Shown here: positions 35,777 to 46,729 of the stretch, piece after piece
How the letters are laid out: every line of letters begins with the position of its first letter
Numbering within the stretch: position 1 is the first letter of the stretch
From: Adineta ricciae
Taxonomy: Eukaryota; Rotifera; Eurotatoria; Adinetida; Adinetidae
NCBI GenBank assembly: GCA_905250025.1
Contig: CAJNOJ010000016.1
Coordinates: forward strand, 248,001 to 312,000
Direction of reading: 5' to 3'
Length of the DNA stretch: 64,000 bases
Position numbers and translations under genes: made by a program
The notes under the pieces: generated by a model
What the model saw: only the letters and a program-made list of their open reading frames with translations
What the model was told of the DNA's origin: nothing
The model's database searches: none

Positions 35777-36764
35777 TAAACATGTTGTTTTTCTTTTTGT
35801 TTTCTGTATAGTATTTTCGGTAATTCATATTTTGAGTCTAAGGGACATTGGTGTTTTATGTAAAGATTGGTTTTCTAATAAAATATGTAGTACATCGTTA
35901 ACTTCATGACCCATTATTTCTACTTTCACTCGACTATATCCAACTTATCCTACATTTCCACATCACAATTGAAACAAGCTAACTTCTCAAGATTCACTCG
36001 AAACAAGGAGATATTTTGCACGGATGAAACGTTTCCTCAATACCCTGGACAAGAATACACCGACTTGCTTTCCTACAAATGTTCTTTGTTACTTTTTCGA
36101 AATGCCTCTTTGTCAGAAAAAATAATTTAGCAGTCAAGATCAGAATAGATACTCAGTCACGAATTTTCGGAAGAAATCTGTCGATTAGAAATGGCAGCTT
36201 TAGATTCTAACAACTCGGTTTACTCAGTTACCTTTTCTTTGAATCAAGTGATGATTATTATTTATGAATAATATTCATGCAAATACGTTCATTTCCATAT
36301 GGGAGCAAGATTGTCAAAATTTTTCACAATCAAATTCTATCTATTCACAAACAGTAAAGCAATAAATAATCAATTTGATGATGTAATTATCATGTATATC
36401 GATCGTGTTTAAATAAAAATTTACGTCATTCGAAGGCGGATTGAATTACTGAGAGAACGGGTTTCTCGCTTTGTCAATAGAAGTTATCAGTATCTTAGTG
36501 TTGGTTTTCCAACGTAATTATGTTATTCAAAGAACAATCGTCGACACATCGCTACGTTTTTCTACTAGAAAGAAAAAAAAGTGACTTATAAATAGTTAAT
36601 TTCATGTATTTATAGTTAATGCATCTGCAATGTAAGTTTTTTCTTCATTTCCGTTCCTTTACTGTAATGTTAAAGAAAAAGAAAAAAAACCACTCGTATC
36701 CACTCTCTATTTGATCGGATCATACCCACGTTCGTTTTACTATTTCATTAGAATACAACGAAAA
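35777..36764. other. Spacer containing repeat copy 2 (35844-35964)
   Basis: This begins with the 3' flank of the BSDC1-like gene and includes the second copy of the 121 bp repeat. Beyond 35965 the sequence diverges from copy 1 and I see no gene before the GPCR start. Confidence 0.5.
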
Positions 36765-37850
36765 ATGAATGCATCATGCCATGTTACTGCCGATCCCCAG
36801 CTTGTCTTATCGTTTTTTGTCGTTGGATTCTTTCTTGCAATTATCGGATGTATTCTTAATACGTGTTCCTGTGTGCTTTTCACTCGTACAAAATCGTTTT
36901 TCCACACTCCTTATGGTGTATTCATCGTTGCTTTATCGATTGCTGATATAATCAAATTGATTGCTGAGTATTTCGTTCATTTGCTGTTTCTCTATGTTCA
37001 ACATCCATACTTTGTCTGTTCAATAACGTGGTTCCTGACGATGACAAGTGAAAATACATCATACGCATTTCTTTGTGCGCTAGGTAAACGAATTCCTGTC
37101 TCTATTGAAAAAAATCTCCGACCTACTTTCTGTTAAATAGGTATTGAACGTAGTATAAAAGTATGGGCAATCAATCATCGTTGCTTAATAACACGACAAC
37201 GTGCATGTTGGATAACTCTATTCATTGTCTTTATCATCGGGATCTATAATCATCCGTTTCTTTTCTATCCAACAGATGTGAATTACTGTTATTTTACATT
37301 GTTTAATTACTCGGCGATTTTTACATGTAATAACGCCAAGTACCATGCATATGGCTATTCATATTCGTTGACAAAATTTCTCTTCGTGGAAAATCTTGGA
37401 TTGAATAACATTATTCTACCGTTGATGATTATTCTAACAAATTTTACTTTAATTCTTGGATTGAGACGTCGTAGCTATTTACGACGGGATCATCTCGGTG
37501 TCTACAGTGTCGATGATTGGCGTGAACGAAGTGTTCTAGTTTATATGATCTTGTCCAGCTTGGTTTTTCTGATATTAACGGCGCCGATCGGATTTTTGGG
37601 TGTGTGGAGTATTATTCGCGATCAAGAAATACCGACGAATAATCTATCGATAATTTTCGATCTGATGGAAATTATTCATCATTGTTCACATTTCCCAATT
37701 CTGCTAATGACAAGCTCATTATTACGAAAGAAAATTTTTCAAACTCGATGGCGACGTCAGAAGTCCATTTCGAGGAAAAGCTTCCACGAACAAAAAACAT
37801 CATATCCTCTAGCTCGATTGACACTCATAAATGATTCTCCAACAAAATAG
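36765..37850 (+). CDS. Rhodopsin-like GPCR, divergent bdelloid type
   Basis: Exon 36765-37083 and exon 37141-37850 flank a 57 bp intron with an in-frame junction, giving about 343 residues. Seven hydrophobic helices can be placed: LVLSFFVVGFFLAIIGCILN (TM1, with the N of the GN-type motif), GVFIVALSIADIIKLIAEY (TM2, SIAD), a TM3 preceded by Cys and ending CALGIERSIKVW (replacing the DRY motif), ACWITLFIVFIIGIY, NNIILPLMIILTNFTLIL, VLVYMILSSLVFLILTAPI, and a final helix with HHCSHFPILLMTSSLLRKK. N-glycosylation is possible near the N-terminus (MNAS). The cytoplasmic tail is basic. Ligand unknown; it looks intact, unlike the receptor relic at 31.3-32.0 kb. Confidence 0.8.
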
Positions 37851-38410
37851 CCAGCGATCACAACGACGGATTCCACCTTATGTACCTACATCTATTCTCA
37901 TATGAATAAAGACACTCAGTGTATGTATTTAGAAATAGATCGCTTGGTCTTAGCAAATGTCTGCTTCTTTTATAGTCGATTTTTCAATAGCAATACTTTA
38001 ATGCAGTTGATCCGTTGGAATATGTGTGAATATCTACCAAAGATAGTACACTTTCCAAATTCGATGTGAAAAATTCTGTTATAAGAAAAATTTCGTTCAG
38101 TTTTCACTCTTTTTATTCAATCATTTTATCAATTATTTTCCGATGCCTGTTGAAAGTAAACCAAGTTGGCTTAAAAATTCGAATAATGGTCGATTTTCCA
38201 TTATATCTGCATATGTATGACAGTTCTCAGCGACCTAAACAGAAACACAAGAGTCATTCTAAACGAATACTCTCTATGCTTACGAGGAGATAACCAGAAC
38301 AGCATTTCACTTCGTGACTATTGCAAGCGGCCATGTTGGGAACTTGAAAAGTTTGAATAAAGCTGTAAATTTCCTGTCTAGAAAACAGCCAGTCAATATG
38401 AATGAGTAAA
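37851..38410. other. Convergent spacer, no supported gene
   Basis: This lies between the GPCR (+) and the small secreted protein gene (-). An AATAAA lies about 50 bp after the GPCR stop and probably serves as its poly(A) signal. No coding signal is otherwise seen. Confidence 0.45.
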
Positions 38411-38919
38411 TTACAAGCCAGACCTGTAATTGGTAACGTAGTGACTGCATCTCATTGTGCCTGCAAATCCGCACGAAACATAGCCAACCTAAAGAAAAGT
38501 TTTCCTCCGTAGAAAGTGCTCAAGTAGTTAGAAACATGCTCGTACTTTGGTTTTCGTAGCAACAACACGTGTACCATGTTCGATTTTAGTTTCAGTGACT
38601 GTTGTAATTGGTTGCTCATTGATGCAACACCAGTGTCTTTGAATAGATACAATCTTTGAGAGAAAAAGCGACTGTGTAACACTTACGAGGCATCACCAGC
38701 AGCGCGACCTTCGCCTTCAGCTAAGGACAAGCGGACTGATTCAGGTAAATCAGTCATCTTGACCCGAGCTAAATATTGACGAGCTTTGTCGTTGAGCTAA
38801 AAACGAAACATAGATCGAGATTTTTCGAATTTCGTTCTCGATTTAATCTCACTTACGTCATATTGAGCAGCATTGACTGCTACTAAAGCGAAGAGACATA
38901 AGCAGATAATCGATTTCAT
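38411..38919 (-). CDS. Small secreted cysteine-containing protein
   Basis: Four short exons (38919-38857, 38796-38687, 38636-38546, 38488-38411) join in frame to a 113-residue protein. The ATG begins a clear signal peptide (MKSIICLCLFALVAVNAAQ). An acidic-neutral propeptide-like segment (LPESVRLSLAEGEGRA) follows. The mature-like part contains HWCCINEQPITTV, a Thr-rich strand (GTRVVATKTK), then VGYVSCGFAGTMRCSHY. The four cysteines in this part (C-C ... C ... C) could form two disulphides. I recall similar unnamed secreted proteins in other spiralians but cannot name a family. Its function is unknown. The unspliced long frame in the same region is a decoy in another phase. Confidence 0.68.
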
Positions 38920-40651
38920 TTTAACTATACGTTTGTAAAGTTGAAAATAAGTGCCGTTTTATTTTTTCTTGTATACAGATATACGCCTCCTTATTCTCAT
39001 CCGAAGTTATCTTTCAAAACACCTGCTTGTCTTCTCATCATCCACACCTTCGAGAAAATCGGATTTTCATAGAGAGAATAAATGTTTTTTTTTCTCAATT
39101 TTTTTATCTCAAAACACAATAAATTCGAATACGACAAAAATTGAAAGCCTCCAATGAGTTTCAATAAGCACATGCTATGCAGATATTTACTTCCATTGAA
39201 GTGTCATACATTAAAAATAGCTCGTCTGAATTTGTTGTTAAATTGATACTTACATGAAGTATTTTCGTCAGATGAGATTCAGGTACACTCATTGTTTTGC
39301 AGCAACTTGTTTGATCTGTTGACGAATAGTTCATTGTTTGAGTACTCTGAAAAGAAGAACCATGAATTCTTTTGTCCGGTTCACATGCTGATGTTGATCA
39401 GACTGTACATCTTGACACAGACAAGTACGATACATGCTATTCGATTCAAGTATTTGCTTTCGTATGAGCATCGATTTCATTCTTTTCGAACGCTCGCTGA
39501 AATCTTCGATTAGAGCATTTATTCATAAATAATATATGAGAAGATTTAAGCAGCTTTGAGTAAGATAAAATATAATGATGAACTTTCGTTTTATTGCATT
39601 GAACTTTCGAATGTTTGAAATTCAAGTGACAGTTTACGGTGAGAGTATTATAACGTGAAGTGGTTAAGTGCCGAGAAATAGATTGACGAAGAAAATAAAT
39701 CTATCAAAGATGGATGTTTGGAATAGAGCTTATATCAAACACAACTGCATCTCTCACAGAAAAAAAAAGTTCGACTTCAGTCGATAGAATGTACAAATAC
39801 TTGTGATTTATGAACGATCTCAGGCAATACAGGAATGGATCTTCTATGATATGATATCATTTCCGTTTTTTCTCCTATCGAAAAAGTAGAAATAGTGAGG
39901 AAATCCGAGTGGCATATTTCTATAGAAATAATCATCATGTTTCGGACGTGTCCTCTGGCTATGTGCGCATTACTATGGACGATGGTTGATTTGTTTGTAG
40001 TCAATATTTTTAAGTGCGAGTCTAATTAGATGATCAATGAGGAGAATATCGCACTCTTTTCAGGTTGAGAAATTTCGTTTTTTTATGATTTAACTCGAGT
40101 GTTTTTCTCTCAGCAATAATCAATCGACTGAGAAGATTAATTGTCACCCATGTGAATTGTTGATTTACAATCCATGATAAGTATTTCATTGATTCTTTCT
40201 TTTTCGCCAGTATGTGTTTTTTTTTCTTCTCTCCTGTGACTTTTTCTTTACTTAAATAAACCAATGACATTTTCATCGCCTTTGAACCAATCGAAAAAAG
40301 CTGAACGACAAGAAGAGAAAGAGAAAAAAGAGAAAGGAAATGATTATTCTCAATATGTAGACAAGAGCTCTCTTTTGTGTATGTGGAAAAAAAAGAGTGA
40401 GAACGAACAAGAAACACATATACACACGCACATATTTGTCTGTGTTGTGAGTGGAGTCGAACCTCTTCAATCGATCTCGAAAGCTTTCTGAGAGCCTCCT
40501 CAGAGCATCTCTCATCCTGTGCGGCCTCGTACGAATACGGTAAGTGGCCAATTCTTTCTTCTTTTCTCCTTTCTCCTCTCATTTTTATTCCTACTTATAC
40601 AAATCATTTGATCATACTCAATAAATTCATCATCATGTTTCAGGAAAAACT
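38920..40651. other. Upstream region of the first NK2 gene
   Basis: About 1.7 kb with no domain-bearing frame. A probable 5' exon of the homeobox gene ends at a GGTAAGT donor near 40539, and the acceptor TTTCAG lies at about 40643, just before the coding exon. Whether that upstream exon adds N-terminal residues cannot be decided. Pyrimidine-rich and A-rich tracts are present at 40200-40400. Confidence 0.45.
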
Positions 40652-41542
40652 ATGTCATACAATTCTTCGTCCTCCCCAACCCGATCAACGCCACCTTTAT
40701 CGTCTTCTCTCGCAATTCCAGCGGAAAATTCTTCCGCAAACTATGATCCATTCTTCTCAACATTCGATCAGAATTCCTTCGCAAGTCACTTCTCGTCAAC
40801 AGGTATACAATATCCGTTTTACTCCGATGCAGCAACATCCTACTTTTCAAGTCAAGCAAGAACATATTCAGATTATCTCAATCAACAAACCGAACAACCA
40901 ACAAATACAACTGCATCATCAACCACACCCATAACAAACTCATGGTACCAACCACCGCATTGCACCGATCCAAGATTCGCAAGTAAGAGTTGACATGCTC
41001 CCGATAAATTCCATTCTTTTTCTTCGCTCTTTACTCTAGTGTCACGGTTGTTAACTGGTCAATCTTCGTCACAATACGATATGTATCAGTCTGCTGCAGC
41101 GATGGTCGATCCATTAAAGTCTGCCTATCATCCATTTGCATTTACACCGAAACGTAAACGACGAGTTCTATTTACTCAACAACAAGTTATGGAACTGGAA
41201 AAACGTTTCGATAAAAATCGTTACTTGAATGCGCAAGATCGCGATCAATTAGCTCATTCATTAAGTTTAACATCCACACAAGTGAAAATCTGGTTTCAAA
41301 ATCATCGGTACAAAACGAAAAAAGCATCGAAAGAAAAGCCAGGTAACAATTGTAGCGACAGCGGAGATGAACAACAGCAACAACAATTACCATCGACAAA
41401 TAATCATCATCATCATCAAATGCAATCAAGCATGTTCCATTCTCAAGTACCTATACCAGGTCAAGCTCATCAGCGACTTCATCATGCCCATCATTTACAT
41501 CATCATCCACCTCTTCATTTACTTAAACACGAACCACGATAA
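40652..41542 (+). CDS. NK2-class homeobox protein, divergent copy
   Basis: Exon 40652-40981 and exon 41040-41542 flank a 58 bp intron. The N-terminal half is Ser/Thr/Tyr-rich. The homeodomain begins [20 protein letters not shown] and contains [17 protein letters not shown]. The Tyr in NHRYK at position 54 marks the NK2 class, which binds CAAGTG-type sites. [11 protein letters not shown] directly after the splice matches [10 protein letters not shown] in the neighbouring NK2.1-like gene, and both introns fall at the same place and phase. The C-terminus is Gln- and His-rich. Its homeodomain departs from the NKX2-1 consensus ([17 protein letters not shown] instead of [11 protein letters not shown]). 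There is no intron inside the homeodomain. The start may lie further upstream, since an acceptor precedes this exon. Confidence 0.85.
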
Positions 41543-43990
41543 TTAAAAATGAAATTTGAAGACACAAAAAAAGAAACTTCTTATTTTCTTTTCTTTCCTT
41601 TTTTGTCGTGCAATTTTTTTCTTATTATGTTTATGGCCAATTGTTTTTTTTAGAAGGAAAAAAAATTGAGCAAAAGCAAGTTTCTCTAGTTTTATTGAAT
41701 ATGAATAATTGTATTTGCATGATAAATTCAATCATCTTCGTTGTTGTCATTCGAGACCGAACAAGTCCACTCTCTACGTCAGTTTGAAGTGGTCGACGCA
41801 GCTGGATAGAGACTATAAGTGGTTGAAATGTTGGCACAACGACTAAGTTAGATAGAGACATAAAGAAATGTCGTCCATCTCTCTTCACACACATCACATG
41901 TGTCAATATTTGAAGAAAAAGGCTTTTTTTTTCGAAAAGAGACAAGCAGCAAAATCAGAGAGAGACACACGGAAGATTCTGACGTAATAGCTTGTTTCTC
42001 AATTGGGTGCTTGTTAGCAGTTGTTAATCATAATTGATAATGCATTCATTTGCTTCTTTGATGGCATTAGAAAAGAAGAAGAAAAAAAGTAAATGTTTTA
42101 GTTTTCTTTTCTTCGTCTTTCACTTTGAATAATATTCACCTTTGTGCCCTCAAGGCAATCAGTTTTGAAAATGAAACAAAGAAAGAATATGATGCCCGGT
42201 AGACAAAGAATCACTTAAAACACTATTCACCAAGTAAATTAAAGAGAAAAAGTCAAACAACAATTAGAGCGTGTTTCGTCTGAATGGAGAAACACTTTTA
42301 CTCAATCTATATCATGTGTTATCAGCATAGACAAATTTCCGTGTCGTTGTTCACAGTTTCGCGAGATAAATTGATTATGCAAGTATATTCAAACAACATG
42401 TGCCCGGCTTGATATTGGCATCATTTGTCCAATGATCTGATTCTTGTTTTTTTTTTAAAGCCAATGTGTTATTATTTCATTAAAACGACAAGACAGTGAT
42501 AATTGAGGCTAGTTAGATAGGTTTTCCTATTTGTTGTTATATAAGAATGACAAAAAAGCAATTGATTCAAGTATCCTACTTGCTATATACGTGTATTCGT
42601 TGTCCTACAGAGTGATGCAATTGTTGTACACACGTGTCTCGCTCAATATTTAAACCCACTCGCCGAATGGACACACAACAGGAGATCGAAATATCGAAAA
42701 GTGGCATCCAACAGACTAGAAAAATCCATATTTGTCATCAGTCGAGTATCCGTCATTAGAATATTGATAATGAAATTGAACGCATAGATTTCAGTTGAAT
42801 ACAATTTGTAATTAGCGATTTTTTTGCTTGTGCAAGTTTCAAGTGGGTAACACTCGACAAAATAGTGCGTGTGTTGCAGTCGGACGAGTCAGATGATGAT
42901 TTCATTTTCTTCTCTTTTGCCATCAGCGCATGATTGGCTAGGCCTCTATCGGAAATTTCACTTCCGATCTCTCGACAATTCTGTCAGATGTATCAATGTC
43001 GTCGATTCGATTCTGCTAGTGAAGTCATCGAGCTACTTCGTCGAAATTTGGAATAAAACTAATTTGTCGTTTCAAGCAGAAGAAACTAACGATGAAATCA
43101 TTGTTTCCCTGACGTCACTGTCATCATCATTCTTCAATTTTACGATGCACTGATTTTTCACAAGCTCTTATAGATTGCAATTAGACTCGATGAGCATCGT
43201 GTCTCGATTAGATAAAAATATTATGTAAAGAAAAAGCTCTTTTCACATCGGTAATGTTAAACAGCTCGTCACAACGATAAGGAGTTCAACTTCACGAAAA
43301 CTACTAGAGTAAATTCAAGGAAAATAATCGTTGGACACTTACCAGGCAACTCTCGAAAAGATTTGTTCTCATGTTGATTGTTAATTACGATGTCGAATTG
43401 ACAATTGAATTGTTTCTGATTGATAAACGAACAACGTTCCGATCGAATCTGATCGTCCAGTTTCCTTCTTTCATCGGAAAGAGACATCCTACCAATCGTA
43501 TCGATTAGATCTTTGTATTTGTTCACTGGTGATTGGTCGGAAAAAGTCAATACTGTCTTCTTTGATGAATTCAATAATCCTTGTTGACGTCAAAAGAAAA
43601 ACGCAACACTAGCCGAGAAAAGCACTTCTCATATTCATCATCATCATCATTGTAGAAGACACTTCTCTCGTATTAAGTACGTCAACTTCAAACAACGAAA
43701 TAGAAAAATTTTCTCTTTTCTCTTCTATTTTCTGTAACTTAAAATAACAACAACATTATTTTCATCTATCATATGTTGTCAAATTTCATATGGAATGATC
43801 TCTTCTAGATCGACAGTTGAGACAGAATGAATATCGATTGATAATAATCATAGAAAAGTTCATATTCTAGCTCTCGACGATAAAAAAGAAGTACATCCGT
43901 CGTCAGTCTCTTTTTATCATCGATCACGAACTTCTCGTTATTCTCCTGAATGAGCCACTCATAAAAAACTTTTTATTCACTTTATTCGAT
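41543..43990. other. Long intergenic region between two NK2 genes
   Basis: At 2.4 kb this is one of the longest spacers in the window. It contains many homopolymer and GA/AG-rich tracts. Two frames (plus 42869-43153, containing SAHDWLGLYR; minus 43269-43574, containing GRMSLSDERRKLDD) look protein-like but have no family or firm splice partner. It is a reasonable place for developmental enhancers; none can be pointed to by eye. Confidence 0.4.
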
Positions 43991-45023
43991 ATGGCCAAAC
44001 AAGAGCAAATTGATAGTCTTATTTACTATACTAATAATAAGTACGTATTAGTCGTTTGTCCTGTACTTACTTTTCTCGTTCGATTTGAAATCTAATGTTT
44101 GTCGAAAGGTGAGTTTGTGGCGATCATTTTTGACGTGATTTCATTTCTAGTCAATCAAAACGAAGTATAACTCCATCAACATCGGCAGTTAGTAATCCTG
44201 CTACACCATTTAGCGTTACCGATATTCTTCACTCATCAGATCTTGAAGCAGCAACGTCTTACAAGCGTTCAATCGAAATGGCTCAAACTCTAGCTGCCGT
44301 ATCATCTTCTGTATCAACATCCACCCCCTCCGTTCATCCTCATCAACGTTTATCGAATAATCCAGCATTTAATTCATCGGCCCTGCATAGCAACTACTAC
44401 GGTCCAACGTCCGCTACAACGTTTTCACCCAGTCATCAGTATTATGATTATAACCCATCGTCACTGCAGCAAAGTGCAGCGGTTGTCACTAGTCAATATC
44501 CGCCGAATTGGTGCGGGTCAGCTGCGAGTATGTGAAACGATCTTCAATTAGAAAATATCAATAGAAAACCTAAGAAAACATTGAATTGATGTTTAGTGTC
44601 GCGATATCTAGTTGGCTCATCAGCAGCAATAGACAGTGCCGCATTTGCTGCGTCTGTTTATGGACATCCTCCAGATCCGATGTTGAAATCTACCTACGGG
44701 CATTTTTCATTTGTGTCGCAAAAACGCAAACGAAGAATTTTATTCAACCAAGGGCAAATCTATGAATTAGAGCGACGTTTTAAGCAACAAAAATATTTAA
44801 GTGCACCCGAACGTGAAAATCTCGCCAATGTTCTTCAATTGACACCAACACAAGTTTGTTTTCACTACATTTCTTCTAAACTCAATCCCTTGTCACTTGT
44901 GAATAGGTTAAAATATGGTTTCAAAATCATCGATACAAAACGAAAAAACAAGCGAAAGAACGTGAAAAGCTCGATGCAAAACAATTTCGTAAAAACCATT
45001 ACTCTCAACAACAGTTCACCTAG
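43991..45023 (+). CDS. NK2.1: NK2.1-type homeobox protein (NKX2-1/TTF-1, scarecrow group)
   Basis: Four exons: 43991-44040, 44151-44527, 44597-44853 and 44907-45023. Near the N-terminus is the TN/EH1-like repressor motif ([15 protein letters not shown]). The homeodomain reads [20 protein letters not shown], then [15 protein letters not shown] and TPTQ, and after an intron [20 protein letters not shown]. Human NKX2-1 has [21 protein letters not shown] and KRQAKDK, so this is the orthology group. The homeodomain is split at Gln44/Val45, an intron site the tandem neighbour does not share. NKX2-1 proteins pattern anterior endoderm/pharynx and forebrain. The usual NK2-specific domain after the homeodomain is not seen, and the protein ends soon after (HYSQQQFT). 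Confidence 0.9.
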
Positions 45024-45545
45024 ATGGAACGATATCCTACAACCTAAACATTTCAGTCATTGCTTAGCATTCATCGAACAGAACTTTCGTCTCATATATT
45101 ACATATACGTGTTTGTAACAGTTATAATGAAAATAAAATATTTATCGTATTTCGACAATGAACCATTGTCTGGTGTATAAATCACATCGTCAGAAAACGA
45201 CGTGGTTCTTTCTTCATTTTGATTGATGAAAGTAAATATTTAATCCACGTGGCGGTCGCTGACATATTTCTCGTTTTTTTTTCTCCGCCCACATGTAACG
45301 ATTACTGAAGTAAAACATTCTGTTCATTCTCTTCCCTTTTCTTTCTCATATTGAGCTATATCCTATTCTACACGTATGACTGCTTAACCCTGAATGATTG
45401 ATGCTTTCGTGCAAAGGCAAATGCCTCTTTTTATGGTAGCTTTGCCATTATCTATAGTCTCCTTTTTTTCTTCTACTGTTAGTTTAATTCATCTCGACGA
45501 ATTCTTAGACCTTTTTTGTGACATAGAATAGTCAACAGTAAAACG
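45024..45545. other. Intergenic, no supported gene
   Basis: A same-strand spacer between the NK2.1 and MORN4 genes. It holds the NK2.1 3' untranslated region (an ATAAAATA-type stretch near 45130) and T-rich sequence; no coding signal. Confidence 0.4.
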
Positions 45546-46093
<548 letters not shown>

Positions 46094-46729
46094 ATTCAAT
46101 AAAAGACAAGAAGTTTTCTTTTGTGCAATAAATAAAAGTGGATTGAATAACTTTTCAATTGATCAATGCGATTAGAAAAAGTAACTGAGTATCAGATTGC
46201 TCTCGAGCGAGCGAAACCGAAGTTTTGCGTCCAACTGCTTTAGACTCCCTTATGCATTTCTACGTATTTTCTCAATGAATTTAGTTTGATCTGAGGGCAC
46301 GACTTAAATGCTTTTTACGCTTAGTAATCCATATATGTATTGTGTCATTTAGAGGTTGTACAAGTCTGTTAGATTCTGTTCAGTTGAGTCGTCGACTGAC
46401 GTTGCTGCATTAAACGGAAGTACGCTTTTTGTAACTACTTTTGTAGCATTCCCTTTAATTGAACATATTCCATTTTGAATGATTTAATAGCTAAAATAAT
46501 AGAGAACAATATTGTTTTATTTACTCAGTCAATATGATGCCAATCGCTTTTTTGCTGTTCTTACTGTTCACACTTTTCTCTGATTTTTTTTTCTTCAACA
46601 TCAAACAAGCATAAAAATAGAAAATTTCTTTCATTCTCTTTTTCTCACTCGTTTTTTTTTTACTTCTTTTTCAAATAATAGTAAATTCGACTAGAAACAC
46701 CGGTCGTCATAACAAAAAGCAAAAGGAGT
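46094..46729. other. Intergenic, no supported gene
   Basis: A same-strand spacer between MORN4 and the FBXL13-like gene, with the MORN4 poly(A) signal (AATAAA) soon after its stop. It is T-rich toward 46640. No coding signal. Confidence 0.45.

Noticed and set aside
38452..38682. Minus-strand frame of 76 codons
   Set aside because: It crosses an exon, an intron and the next exon of the small secreted protein in the wrong phase; the spliced model explains the region better.
40034..40582. Minus-strand frame of 182 codons upstream of the NK2 gene
   Set aside because: Low-complexity Lys/Glu/Phe composition, antisense to a probable 5' exon with a GTAAGT donor.
42869..43153. Possible SKICH-like domain (DWLGLYR) between the NK2 genes
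   Set aside because: Only one short motif fits; the rest of the domain and any flanking exon are missing.
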